Assembly: GCA_008694505.1 (NCBI GenBank)
Contig: VZDJ01000623.1
Location: 5,824,442-5,888,441 of the forward strand
Direction: 5' to 3'
DNA from: Cyanoderma ruficeps
Taxonomy: Eukaryota; Chordata; Aves; Passeriformes; Timaliidae
Length of the DNA: 64,000 nt
Shown here: positions 26,301-39,494 of the stretch, in pieces
Layout of the letters: every line of letters starts with the position of its first letter
Numbering within the stretch: the stretch's first letter is position 1
Notes under the pieces: model-generated
Databases searched by the model: none
What the model saw: the letters and a program-made list of their open reading frames with translations, nothing else
What the model was told of the DNA's origin: nothing
Made by a program: the position numbers and the translations under genes

Positions 26301-29300
26301 ATAGATGTGTCTGTGCTCCCCCTCGTGTTGACAGAAACAGTTCAGTTATATTCTACTGAGTGGCATTTCAGCCAGCATTTTTCAGAAACAGAGGAACATA
26401 GAGTAAAGACCAGAAATAAAATGTTTATATGTGTTACCTACTCTTACAAATTTGCTGGATGCCCTCAGCATCCCAGTTTTCTTATGGGACCATTTCAATA
26501 GGCTGAGTGGAGAGCCTGAGAACTGATGAACAACAGGTGTCTTTATTCCAAGTTTTCCATATGCCAGACAAGCAGTTTTGCAATGGTTAGGCCATCTGAT
26601 GTTCACTGAGATGAAGATATTCCCTGACTTTCCAGTCTCCTAGAAATTCTGGTAAACTAGCATGGTAAAAAACTAATGGTGACCTTGATTTGGGGTGATC
26701 TTACTGCCTTTGCTTACACCTCACTCAGCAAGCCCTGACACTGGCCAGCCTTCTGTTAACCTGTCCTGAGCCCTTATGTGTGCATGTCTATTTTCATTAT
26801 GTATGGATCATTTAAATTGTATCTTCCCAAGCTTGAAAACAGGAAAATCATATCTAGTGAAGACAACAACTCTTATCATGAAAAATACTGAAATAGAACT
26901 TCCTGAAGTAAAACTTATCTGAAAAACATACAGATACTGAAAGATAATGACACCTGTTAAAGCTGTTAAGTAAGTCAGAGCGAAGAAACTGCACTGCTGT
27001 TGGAGAGTTCCATCTTAGATGTGATCTTAGTTAATGGTGCCCTCCCCTCAGTCCAATCCTTTAGCACTTGTTTTGATCTAGATTAATAATAATTCTTCTC
27101 AGGATGCAGGAAACATTGCTCATGAAAACACGATGAGAGTGCTATCAGAACCACCTGCCTTCAAGAGTAGGTAAAAGCACTTCCAGTATCTTCATCATCA
27201 AAATCTAAATATTTACAATAAGTTCTTAAATGTACTCAGTACCTTTTAGAATTTGATTAACCTGCTGAGAAAGATGGTCACCTTTTCTAAATTCATTCAT
27301 TGCCTTTAATTGTGCAGAAAGTTTCCCAGGCCACATGGTAGGTTCCCCTCAGGAAAGTATTTTAAATGAGTGGGTCTTTGGCAATGCCAGAAATCTCTTT
27401 GATCTTTAGAAAACTGCAATCTCAGAACTTTAAGATGCCTTCAGGAAATGAAATTGAGGTCTCCCTCTTTCCTCTTGTCCCTATTTATTCATGTTTCTTT
27501 TCCCCTCATATATAAAGTCTTACATATTCTTATACATTCAATTGTCACAATTCCATTCTGTAAGAAGACTTTTGATACAGAGCTCACTCTTTCTAATGCC
27601 CTAATATGTGGTCAAATAACACTGGAATTCCTCAGGTTGAGACTTAGAGCCTTCCTTTGGACTTTCATGGGAGGGCACAGCTTATGATCTCTTGGATCCA
27701 CAGGCCACAGCCACAGTGTCAATAAGAATACTTTCTCACAAATCTGAATCCAGTAGAGAGAACATGTTCACTGCTTGTCACCAAGCAACTTTCCACACCA
27801 AACTGACATATGGGATGAACAGGGTGTGCCAAACAACATGCTGTTGCTGGCAAAAGAGGGCCACATCTAGACCAGAGGGAAATGATTTCCACCAAAAGCA
27901 AAATATGATAAGGGAAAGGAGAAAAGGGTTTTTTGGATAACCTCCATCAGAGAGCAGCCTAGCTCCCCACCTTCAGTTCACAGAAGAAGGAGGCAGGAAG
28001 CCCTGTCAGAAACCTGCCTTAACCAGAATGCTCCACAGTTCCCACCCATGGTGTGGACTTTGGCTTCTGACCTAGTTCACCTCAAGCATCAGGCTTCATA
28101 ATGGAAGATTGTATACTGAGAGGTTCCTCAAAGGCAGAGAAGAAAAAGTCAGGGACTCTTATCTACATGTGTCCAAGTATGGCTAGCACAGCTCTTAAAT
28201 ATTTCCAGAACAGGCAGTTAATCAAAAGGAAAATTATGATAAAGGCATAAGGACTTGTATATGATGATAAAGAGAGCAGCTGCATTGTTAGGTGAAAATC
28301 TACTACAAAATACCAATCAGTTGACCACCCAGAAATGAGAGTGAAATATGAGAGAGTGAAATACAAGAGCCCTTGGTAGAAATTTTGAATATGGGGAAGG
28401 CTGCAAATGAAAGCTGAAAGACAGCCAACGTGTTCATGGTGTTTAAGTAAAACCTCATGCACAAAGTCTGCATTAAATGGAGACAAAGAGTATTTATACT
28501 ATCTACAGTTCTTCCTCTGAGGAGAATGTAAATTAGGCTAATGAACAAACTAGAGAGGAGATGGCCAATGTGAGGAGATGATTTACTCTACTTTGGTTGT
28601 CTAGTACCAATAAGATCGATCTGGACATAATCAATATTGGATAGAGGCTATTGGAATATTAGAATCATTGTTTAATCTTTAAAAATTTTCCTGAGTTCTG
28701 GACAATGACATCTTTGAATACAGGTAGCTTTCTCACTCGTCCAGTAAAAGCTGCCAATGAGGTAGCTTCCAGAATCTGTTTCACTTCAGCTATGCCCTAT
28801 GAATATGTCCCTTCATGTGTTTTCAGATCATAAATTTTCAATCATAGCTTTTTAAGTCCTTGTCACCTTAAAGCGTGCTATTTACTGGCACTGGGAACAC
28901 ATGATTTCTTTCAGATCCTCTCAGAAGGACAGCGGGATGCAACTGGATTACTGACCAGCCCATGAAGGCATTATAAAGAAAATGTTAGCAGTGTTTCTAC
29001 AAGTTGTTTGATACACTTCTGGGCTACTTTGAATAGCACCAAGTGCTGAAAGACAAGGCCAGACTGCTTCAGAATGTCTTTTGCAAAGGCAGTAGAGGTG
29101 TAATTGCTGTGCATCTTATCAAAACTGTCTCTTGTCATATCACAGACGTGCTTTGCATGTTGCTTGGAAAATGCTGTGACTGGAATGGTCATGGGCACCT
29201 AAATAGCTGGAAAACCAGAACAGAAGCAGTAAGTCACTATCCTTCTCTCTACTCTTGTCACACTTCCATCTTATCCCTGAGCTATAGATGGGCACAATTG

Positions 29301-30199
29301 GAACTCTGGCTGATCTTTTATCAGTCACTGGCTGGTCATTTATTGGTGGGAAGTGCAATAGGCACCAGGTCTTCCTGACTTTTAAAATGCTGTAGTGAGC
29401 ACTGCTTGCTGTTTAGGCAGCTAAAATTGGAAACATTGATTGGGGCATCACAGTGAAAAGAGATTTTACAGTCCCCATGAAGCAAAGATAGTGATGAGCC
29501 AGCATCCTTTCTTGAGTCCCTCTGATAATTACACATCTGGCAGAAAGTAGATAGTACGATGAAGCTGGAAAATGATGAAACAAAATTAAAAGGAACACAA
29601 GAGGGAAGGAAAAATTCTCAAAAACACTGTGGATGAAGTCTTAAATGAACAGTAATAATCTTTTCATTCTGCACTTCCATTTTGCAGTTTGGCTGCTTTA
29701 ATTTATTACTGCATTGGAAAAAACAGTATTAATTTTACCCTGTTCTCTAAGTGTTAGTCTTCGTGATTTATTTTGCTGTCCATGCTTATTCTGCTGGGTC
29801 AGAAGAGAAGAGAACTTGCTCTCAACATATCCCCTGGGCTACAGGCTCAGGTATCTCTGTCCCAGCAGAAACTGGCTTTTTCAAAGATAATGTGAACAAA
29901 ATAACAGGCAGCACCATTGTTTGGTTTAAGCTTTGCCCTAAAGCTCTTAAAAAGGACTTAATCTAAAAAAAACCTCTAAAATCCCCCCTTCAGCTGTAAG
30001 TCTTAACTTACATAGTTGTGCTCCTCTCATCCATATATTTTGTTCTGCCTTGTACTTCTTTTTCATAGGTATGGTTCCAAGGTATGGAATTATTCTTGTT
30101 AAGCATGGAAATGGGCATTCAATATATTAAAAAAATGCCTTTAAATATTCTTAAATTATTTTTTAAAGGAAGTTAGGTTAGTAGAAAGGACACCCTGCC

Positions 30200-30735
30200 A
30201 AGGTGTATCGCTTAACACGCTGGAGTTTTCAGGTGTTGGGAACTGCTTTCCACCTAGCTCTTTCACTGAACTCACATTTAAGGGTACAGCTTTGCACCTT
30301 TCTGATCTTGTGGGTCCTGGCCTCAGGCCAAAGCGTGGCTTTGGCGTGGAAGAAAGGAAGACTTCACATGGATACAACAGGGTTTTATTTCACTCAGCAA
30401 GTGGCCCACGTAGAAGTGAGCTTTTCCCTCTCGGGTCTCAGTTTAAGTACAGGGGGCGTGTAAAATGCCAGGGGACAATCTGGAACCAATCCCTGAAAGG
30501 GTTGGGAGTGACCCAGGACAAAAGGATAATCAGTGGAACAGTTCTATACGTACAAGAGGGAGGGGAACTGAGAACTTGCTGAATCACCCCACAGGCCCAC
30601 CAGAATTTTCCAGGCTTCTGGACGGGGCTACAGAGTGATGGACAGGACTTATACTTCAGGAAAAACCAAGGAGTTTAACATGGGGTTACAGGGAGGAACC
30701 ATTATACAGAAATGTGGCAAATTCAAAATGCACAT
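30200..30735 (-). mobile_element. Probable endogenous retrovirus LTR (solo or remnant)
   Basis: A stretch of higher GC than its surroundings that reads as an LTR on the minus strand. On that strand there is a TATA-like TACTTAAA (around 30441-30448), then a GAGACCCGAGAGGGAAAAGC-type block, a polyadenylation signal AATAAA (30384-30389), and a downstream segment resembling the R/U5 part of avian ERVs. A plausible 5' edge on the minus strand is TGTTGTGATG near 30738. I found no clear target-site duplication and no gag, pol or env sequence next to it, so I call it a solo LTR or fragment. Boundaries are approximate. Confidence 0.5.
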
Positions 30736-33700
30736 CACAACAGGAATTAAACTAATATCTGCTAGAATGAAAAAAAGAAAGGCAGAAATCTTTGTCACGC
30801 TGGTTTAGCCATTCCCTATGCTGTCCCACTGACAGTGGTCTCAATTCCATTCTTAATAAGGAAGGAGTTGAGTTGTTGTGAGAGTTTAGTTTGGCGTTTT
30901 GCTAAGATTTGAGAAAGAAATAAGACCTCTCAGAAGGAATGAGAATTGTTTCAGAACTCGTGTGGCACTTATATAAAGAAGTGGAAATAGAAATAATTGC
31001 AGTATAAAAAATTGACTTGGAAATTTATTGAGAGCTGGTTACTGCAACATTGTGCACAACTTAATTTAGTAAATCTCTTTTGTGGTAGTTGAAACACACT
31101 TAGAAAATAGCACTTTTCCCTGCTTCAGAAAATGTAGAACATATAGTTTAAGGAGTTTTAGTTTAATCTTATGGTGTCAGAATTATATAACTGGGGTTTT
31201 ACAAGGATACTTGATTACAAAACTTCTTGTTTTATACTTAATACTTAAAAAAATAATTTCAGTGAGATGAACCAGGTAATATGAGTTTGTAAAGTTTCTG
31301 CCCAGAATGTAATTGCTGTATATTTAATTTTTCTGCAACAAAAAATCAGCACTTAAAAGAGATGTTAGAGAGTAATTTGCATCTAGGAATTAATTGAACA
31401 GCTGAAAAGACTGAGTTTTAGGATTTGTTTTAAATTTAATCTAAAGAAGAAGGGAAAACTTAAGGGGTACTTATAAACTTTGTAAAGCTATGGGAAAGAA
31501 GCATTAAATGTAAATATATTAGGACCAGTAAAAATATGGCCTCTTGCATAAAGCCAACTGCCAATTTTTTCACTCCTGCATTTAGTTTTATGTACCACCT
31601 AATCTGCTATTGTTTATACCTTCTTTATGATCAACAACTCTGAAAAAAACTTGAACAATTAACTATTGATGAAAATCAATTTTGCTAGAAAAGGCATGTT
31701 ATACAAATTGCACAAGGAACCTGGATATTTAATAAAAAAGGAATAATTTTATCAAAACATCCCTATAGGAACTTTTTTTTTAACTCTTAAATAGATGTCT
31801 GATTTATAGAAACAAGAAAAATAACCTGGATGCTTCAATCAGAGGGAAGAGGCAAATACAGTCACTAGATATTCCAGAGGTAATGAAGTGAAGAACCATC
31901 ACAAAGGTCATGAGGAAAACATTCGTCAGATGGTTTATAATAAAATTGTGGAAGATCACTGGTAAATGTCACTGGCATCATAACTAGCTTTCAATAACAC
32001 TCCACTAAGATCATATTAGAAACTGCTACTGGCTATTGTAAAGCACTTACATGCAGCTGTGCAATTAGTAATTTTCAGATGCACAGCTTTTGGCAGCATT
32101 TATTTTTCAGGACCTTGGTGAACAGTTCCTGTTAGAAAGAATATCCAGGTACTTCTTGGAAAGAGCCCTCCATGCTTCCAGAGAACATGCCTGGAGCCCC
32201 GTTTCTCTGAGCACAGCAGGTACAGCAGCAGTCAGCATTGTCACCAGGCTGCCCACAAAGCTTTCTTGGCTCCTGCTGGCACCATGCAACTTTCTGCTGT
32301 CCTCTGGGATCACACTCATCACAGGGGCTTTGTGGTTCTTCTTCTGACACTGACTGATTCCACCCATCCATGTGGTCCCAGTCTTCCCATGTTACTCTTG
32401 AATACTTCCTCTGCTTCTGCTATGTTCTGACACTGAATACTTTTAAGGTTCATTTGTCTCCAGAGAAGAGTTTAACTCCTTCTTTCCCTGTTTTTAAGAT
32501 ACTGTATTAAAATCAAGTGGGTGTGTTTTTCTCAGAAGATGCAGGTGTGTTTCCTGTGTCAGTACTCCCAGGACACGCTGGCAGGGGTGTCAAGAGGTCT
32601 GTGACTTTTCTGGTTTGGGCAATGCTGGAGAGAAGACAGGTCTAGTTACTGATTCCAAGATATTCATGGATAAAGCTACATTTTAGTCAAATTTCTTGAA
32701 GTATGTTCTATTCCAAAAACCTAATTAGATCATACGTAAGGTATGACTGGGAAAATCTTGCATGGGAATATTCAGGTTTCTGAATAAACAGGTGATTGTA
32801 TAATTTGACTGTAAACAGAGAAAAATGTTGATTAAAAGTGGTTAACCTTTATCCAGGTTTATAATTCTGGTATTTGAAGATTGCTATGTAAAATTAGTTA
32901 AATATGACTTCACATTTCTGTGTGAAAAGTCAGAAAAAAAGCTACATTAACTGAACTTGTACTGTAAAAATGCAACTTAAAATTCAGCTGAAATTGAAGA
33001 TATCGAACTTCAAATTATCTGAATTATTAATGACTAAAGCTCGAAAACATTTAATCAAGCAGAAATCGGGTCTTAAATCCTTATTTTTGCTCCACATTCC
33101 AACAAAATAAAAACCTTTTGGAACAAAGACCTCTATTAAAGAATCAAAACTTTTGGTGATTCCTTTAAACCTTGGTAAAAGTAACTGATAGGAGACCTGT
33201 TTGAACTGTTTCTAATTAAAAAATAATAATTTGTTTCCTGAAATATTGCTTGAAAATAAGGAAGACGCATTGTGGGGTTTTTTATGTACAGACCCTACCG
33301 TGTTTGAGCCAAAACTCACTGTGATCTGTATTATTTCTCCTTGATTGTAATGGAGGCATTCAGATACAAAATAGACATGGAACAGTTTGATGTCTCTCTA
33401 AAGACAACAATAACTGGAATTCTATTAAGGTCTTTGGATTTTATGGTCCATTTGAAAACTTATGGAATTACCTTATAGATACATTATATATTCTAGGCAA
33501 CTTTTCAAACTGTTTTTTTAGGTACTTAAATATTATCACTTCTGAAAAAACTGAATTAATCACAATTTGGGTGGTTGTAGGGGATCTAATTGATTAGAAA
33601 ATGCAAGGATTTGCAGACAGTTACATTCAATTCAGTAAGATGACAATAATCTTATAGTATAGCTATTTTCTCTGCATATTGGAGATCAGATTTCATGAAT

Positions 33701-35695
33701 GATATGTGGTAGAATGAGCATTTTTAGGTCAGCATGTACTGACATTTCCTTTCACAGAATCAGACTAGAATAAAAAATGTAAAACACTTGAAGGCAAAGA
33801 GGTTTCAGACACCCAACCTTGTTGTCTGGCAGACATAGGGAGGCAGCAGCTATGTTCTCCAGGGTCTGAGCTCTGCTTATGTCTCTCAAAGGATACAGCA
33901 TCTGGGAAGTGGTTCACACTGCATTTGAAACATGTAGAATATTTCCAAGTCATCATATGTATGGTGTAGCTGAGCCTGACTTCTTTGATGTGAAAATGCA
34001 GTGGTTCATTACCTGCCAAGGGAATAAGAAACCTCAGTTCTGAGCCTTCCCCACCACAGATGCTGTTGAGTTGCTCAGATACTTCTGCTCCTACGGAGAG
34101 CTGTGTCTGAAGTGGTGCTTGCTATTGAATGTCATTAAAAACGAGTGGTTGGGACCATTTTGTTTTTACTTGGATCTTGCTTTCTGATTTTCAGCTGGTC
34201 CATCTTCCAAATTGTAAGGCCTAAGTTGTTATTTAGTGTGGCAACTCAGGTACTTCCTGCAAAAACTGTACTTTTTTGTCTTGAAAAATGCAGAAGTGCA
34301 ACACAGTTACTTTCTCTTGATCTCATGTACATTTTCCCTTGGCATTATTGCACATGTTCCTGTTATTCCCCAAACCACATGGTTATGAAACAGGAGCTTT
34401 CTTAAGAATTATTTCCAATGAAACCATGAAATGCTCCAGTCATAGCACTGTGATCCTCATTCTAACTGATTGTTCATTTTTTGATGTATTACACTGACTT
34501 TAACAAAAGGGATTGTCCATTAGTGTCTTGCTATGTCACAAACCTTTCATGTCTAGTAAGTACCTTATTCCTGTGTTTATAATGTGATTTTTTTGGTACT
34601 GTCAGTCCAAAATACAATGTGTAGAAGAACTCTATACTTTCATTCAGATCTTAAACTGGATATTTGAGTAATAGTAAGGCTTCACATGGGAAAATTGAGA
34701 GAGAAATGTCTGTCTTCTGATACTATGGAAGAAAAGAAAAAGTTGCAATTTCAGTGAAGTTTATACAAAAGTACAGAATAACGAGGCTGCAGCTCTATGT
34801 CTACTGAATGCCAAGAATTCCACTGAAGATCCATTTACTTATGTAATATTAAACATATACCTATGAAGTTTGACTGTAGAGACCATTCCCTGGAGACTCA
34901 TTGCTGCCAAACCAAAAGGGCATGCTGATAACCAAGAAGTGTTAAATCTTAAAAAGTCCATTAGGCCTTAAAGATGATACAGGTAATTTGATGATAAAGA
35001 ACAATCATCCTGTCGTAGTCAGTGCTTATACTAGAGTGGTTCCTTAGTTTTTGGAAGAGTAAAGGATTTTCTGTTGGCTAGATTTGTTTTTCTTTCCTTT
35101 TCATAAAGTTATTGCTAAGAGGCCAGTAAGGACAGAGTAGAGACAGAGTGATACACATCTACAAAAAGAAACTCAAATCAAAGAAACAGGGAAAAGATTT
35201 GGAATCTTTATGCTTGCTTAACTTTCTACTCCCTTCCCATTCCAAAACAGGAAGAAGCATGTCTGGAACAGCCTTTAAAGATACCAGACAAGCAGGGTTA
35301 ATTTTGGTACTGCCCACAAGCTCTCTTCTATGGGGGTTCAACTTTCAGAGGCAATTCCTCTTTCTGAGCACTTACCAGAGCCAGAACACTGCTAACAACT
35401 GCTGTATTGCACAGCAGCACCCAAGTTGCTTTAACCCAGGCCTGTGAGCTTGTATATTGAACCTGTGAACATGTGCAGTCAGACTGCATTACAAGTGCAC
35501 AATAAATATGGGGCAGGCCTGTGTTGGAAGGTTAGGCTGCACATTAGGGCAGGCAAAAGGTGTAAAAGAGCAGGAAGGAGGAAGAAAGGGTGTTAGGATG
35601 ATCAGCTTGGAGGAAAGGAAACGTGCAAACAGAGAAAAGCAGTGTGGTGAAAAACAAACTCCCATGTTCATCATTTATACTCATGATATATGTTC

Positions 35696-35719
35696 AATAT
35701 TAGAATGTATTCTAATATT
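35696..35719. repeat. Perfect short palindrome
   Basis: 11-bp arms AATATTAGAAT and ATTCTAATATT with a 2-nt spacer. AT-rich and possibly a chance cruciform-type sequence; no adjacent element explains it. Confidence 0.8.
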
Positions 35720-37869
35720 CATGGGGAAGTTGAGTGCCATTTACCTGCCCATGGGCAATCACAAGGCCATGTGCAGGTGTTGACCAGTCACCCCAATGAA
35801 CAGAAGGTTTCACTATTTCTTAGTTACTAGATAATGTGCTAAACAGCACCCCATGAAATTAACCTTTAAGATGACAGTAAAAGGAAATGAGTCATTCCAG
35901 GCAATGCTCATCATGGTGTGAGCTCTACGCTTGCTAAATGAGTTCTGTCATAGTGTGGGTGAAGTGGAATCAATCCATATAATTCATACATTTGCTGCTC
36001 ATACAGACAGTTTTGGAACTGCTAAGTAGAAATAAGCATTGAGTTATGTCTAACTAAAGCAAAGTTATGTATTAAATTAACTGATTTTACTTTTCAGATG
36101 AGTCTGAAGTAACTGAATGGAAAGAACTGAGAGTTTCTGACTGTGTTAAAGAAAGGATAAAAGGAATCAAAATTCTAGGAAAGTACTTTCATGGCTGATG
36201 CTAATGGGGAAGTAGAAACAGATTTAGTCTTAGACAGTACTAAAGAAAGAAAAGATAAATCTTTCATCATCTTATTCACAGACCACTGTAGTATTCTTAG
36301 AAGTATCAGCCTATCTCAGTGATACTAATACCTCTGCAATTCACACAGTAGAAGCTGACTGATTAGTTGCAAAGCAGGGGCTTTCTTCTGATTAAAGAGC
36401 TGTAGAGAACATGAGACAAGAAAAACACTTCCCACTGTTTTGGAAGGAGTGAAGATCCAAAGCAGGAGCTGAAAATACCTTCAAGCATGACAGTGATCCT
36501 TGCTGAATATGATGCAGGCAGACTGATAGATATGATAAAAACAGCTTTACAGCAAATGAGCATGAAGCACACACTGCTCTATCTGGATGAATACCCTTCA
36601 ATGGTGCACACGGATGGGCTACAATGCTGCCTCAGAGGTTGTCTCTGAATGGAGACAAGCTAGGAGAACACCTGGCAGCTACAACAGATAAACACTTCTC
36701 TGTTGCCTACACTTTCCATAGATATGGAAAAATTTGGTGCCACCTAATGGACAACCTCCAGCTCCCGAATTCTGAATGTGTTTTACAGGAATGCTTTTGC
36801 AAGGCATCTAAAAAGGGATCTACCTATATTTGTTAATGATTGACACGAAGAATTTCTCATTCAGCATCCTTAATCACATATCTTGGGATGCAATATGCAT
36901 TGTTTAAAGGTGAAGACTTAAAAAGGCCCATGGGTAATACAAAGATTTCTGTATTTGATGGTTTTAAATTTATGAACTGGGGTCATCTCACAGCTTCCTC
37001 AATTGCATCAATATAACAACACATAAAACTAAATTACTGCCCCTAAGTGTTCTGATCTGTTTATGGGTGAAATTTAACTAGCTATTCTGTCAGTCACATA
37101 AATTATTCTAGATCATCCTTAAGCAAGTTTAATGCTGCAGCTGCATGGACATAGCTATCTCTTTCAGTAGAAATCATGATTTTGCCAGCAAAATATTTAG
37201 CCCACGGGGTTATCAGCATGTGTACACTTGCAGAGTATATTAGCAAAAAGGAGTTGGACTATGGACTATTACAATGACTGCTGTAATGAGTAATACTGCT
37301 AACAATTTTTATTGCTGAAAAAGCTGTTAGTGATGTCCTGATTGCATGTCATGTTCTTCAGGTAAGAGGTAAGGTAAAACAGGGAAGGAAACATAAGAGT
37401 GTATCTCCTTGATCGCCAAAGCCACCAGATACCATAAATTAAACACACCTATTTGTGATATCTGTATAGATGCATTATGCTTATGTATCTTGAAAGATGC
37501 AATATCTCCTTTTGCTTGTTTGAGCCTGCCTTCCCAGTAGCATCATCCTGAGCTGGAACATGAGCATTAGTATTGGAATTGCAATTTGAAAATCATGTTT
37601 CATTCTCAGCTGTCACTGAATTCAGTGGTACAAGTAAAATCATGGTCAGTTTGATGAATTCCAATTTGTAAAACTACATGCTTTGAAGAGCTGCATCTCT
37701 GAATGAAACCAATTTTCATTGCAGTTCACATTTGTAGATTTTCAGGATTCATTATAGGTTTGGTTATTTTCATTTGCCTATGAAGAGAGATACAGTAGAA
37801 TTGGGAGTGTTCTTGAATGCCTCCAAGCAAAGGACAAAGAAGGAAAAAATTAGAAATTGTATTTCTATT

Positions 37870-38090
37870 GCTTCCATTCACTGGAATGAACTGGGGAAAA
37901 GGGATTGGACTTTTATTATTTTCTTTAAAATTTTTTGTATGTTTCAAGAACAGTTTGGATGGAGCCTTGAGCAACCTGACCTAGTGGAAAGTGTCCCTGC
38001 CCATGGAAGGGGTTGGCAACAAAGTTATCTTAACAGTCTCTTCCAACCCAAAATATTCTATGATATCATGATTCAATAATTCAATACAGT
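37870..38090 (+). mobile_element. CR1 LINE 3' fragment
   Basis: Gene-sense CR1 3' end. It contains TTTGGATGGAGCCTTGAGCA, the GTGTCCCTGCCCATGG block and TCTTCCAACCCAAAATATTC, ending in TATGATATCATGATTC, a decayed octamer tail. The 5' part before about 37935 is more diverged and the boundary is approximate. Confidence 0.88.
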
Positions 38091-38933
38091 ATTTATTATT
38101 TTATATTATATTAAGAAATCAAATTAGATGAATTTGTTTTGTTACTTTTAGAGAAAGTAATTAAGTAATTATTAGTTTTGGTGAAGATAAAGAAATGCCT
38201 TTGAAATTGGATGAGTTCATAGGCAATTTAGCAATTCCTTAGATATTTTTCACCAAAGAATTGCTCAAACACTTTCATCTTCAAAGGATACGATATCATT
38301 TGTGACTCACTCTTTTATTGTATCAGTATGGTTGGAGAATTTGCAGTTACAGCTGGCATCTTTTAATTCTTGCATATATTTTTGCTATATTTTTACCTAT
38401 TGCTGTATAACTGATTCACAATATTTCACATACGCAGTTGCTCAGCTTTGAGTGGAGGGTCCTTTAACTTAAATTTTCTGTAGAGTAAAGAAAATATGTA
38501 AATTTTATTCTTTTAAATACAGCAGTTATTATTCCTTCTTTTGCCTGGGAAAGAATATTTAGTGTGCTGATATTAAAAAAGCAGGGATGATTGTGTCATT
38601 CTCAAACACTGTTTGACACAAATAATTTTAATATTTGACACCTGGGAAAAAGATTCAGACATGTTTGATAGCTTTGGTGAAAGGAAAGAAGTCTTAAATG
38701 ATTAAGCAGTGAAGTGATCAAACTCCTTTGTCCTTGTTGGCCCACCATATACATTCAAGCTTGAGTCTACAAATGAAATGTCAGTTTGACATTTATATTT
38801 GGCAGTTTAAAAAATAATGCTTAATATCTCAGTTGGGCATATATTTGAAAGAGAATAAGCCCTTGCAATACCCAGTGAGGTTAAGGTGAGGATGCAGTGC
38901 TGAGAATTTGGTGCTTAAATGTAATTCTGATGT

Positions 38934-38987
38934 AACTCTGCCCTTATTTCTTCAAACACCCAAGTTTGAAGAAATAGGGGCAGAGTT
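38934..38987. repeat. 24-bp fold-back with 6-nt loop
   Basis: Left arm 38934-38957 (AACTCTGCCC...TTCAAAC) and right arm 38964-38987 (GTTTGAAG...GCAGAGTT) are reverse complements with one mismatch, which is a G-U wobble in a + strand transcript. The loop is ACCCAA. The arms do not extend further. It would form a very stable hairpin in PCLO pre-mRNA. It lies at the 3' edge of the minus-strand protein-like stretch. Confidence 0.9.
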
Positions 38988-39494
38988 TGTCTTAAGGCTA
39001 GTGTGCAGTTCCTGAGTGGAGGCTATGAGAGCATCAAAGTAGACAGGCTGATTGCTGCTGTTGTTACAGGACAGGGGGCTGCCTGTTTGGGCAGCAGTTT
39101 CTGGTTGCTGTGCAGTAGCAGGAGCAGTGGGTCGAGTACCTGCACCATTGTCACAGAGCACCCAAGCTCGGGACACCTTTCCAGCACCTTTCCTACCTGT
39201 AGCTACCACAGTTCCATCAAGCCCAATTCTCATCTTTTGACCCATCTCAACGCCATAAACCACATCTCCTAGGCTGTCTTATTCCTTATGAGTTTTGATG
39301 CTGTTTCTTCAACAGAAAAGCTCCTGTGTGCCTTCAGGAGGCTCAAAAGTGAGCCCTGAGCTACCAGCCCTGTTCTCCTTTCCATGGTCATCAGCTCCAA
39401 GCAGGGCCTTGCAGGGCGTTCTTGTGTTTGTTGCCACGCTTGGGGTAACAGGGATTTCTCCCATGAGGAAACTGCTTTCTCTGGAGTGGCACAA
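38952..39494 (-). pseudogene. Possible processed pseudogene or coding relic, parent unknown
   Basis: One minus-strand frame runs about 180 codons with only two internal stops (near 39309 and 39276). The upstream part includes IPVTPSVATNTRTPCKALLG and DDHGKENRAGSSGLTFEPPE. The downstream part includes VVYGVEMGQKMRIGLDGTVV and FDALIASTQELHTSLKTNSA. The region is richer in GC than its surroundings. The polar, Ser/Thr/Pro-rich composition resembles a disordered region of a nuclear or regulatory protein, but I cannot name the parent gene. No poly-A tail is visible. The frame ends within the fold-back at 38934-38987. It could also be chance in a GC-rich patch. Confidence 0.35.

Noticed and set aside
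30156..30582. Three overlapping ORFs of 73-96 codons
   Set aside because: They fall in the probable LTR, whose GC-rich sequence leaves frames open by chance. No protein similarity is evident.
38934..38987. Calling the fold-back a microRNA gene
   Set aside because: The stem is shorter than a usual pre-miRNA and the loop only 6 nt. Without small-RNA reads it is listed as a structural repeat only.
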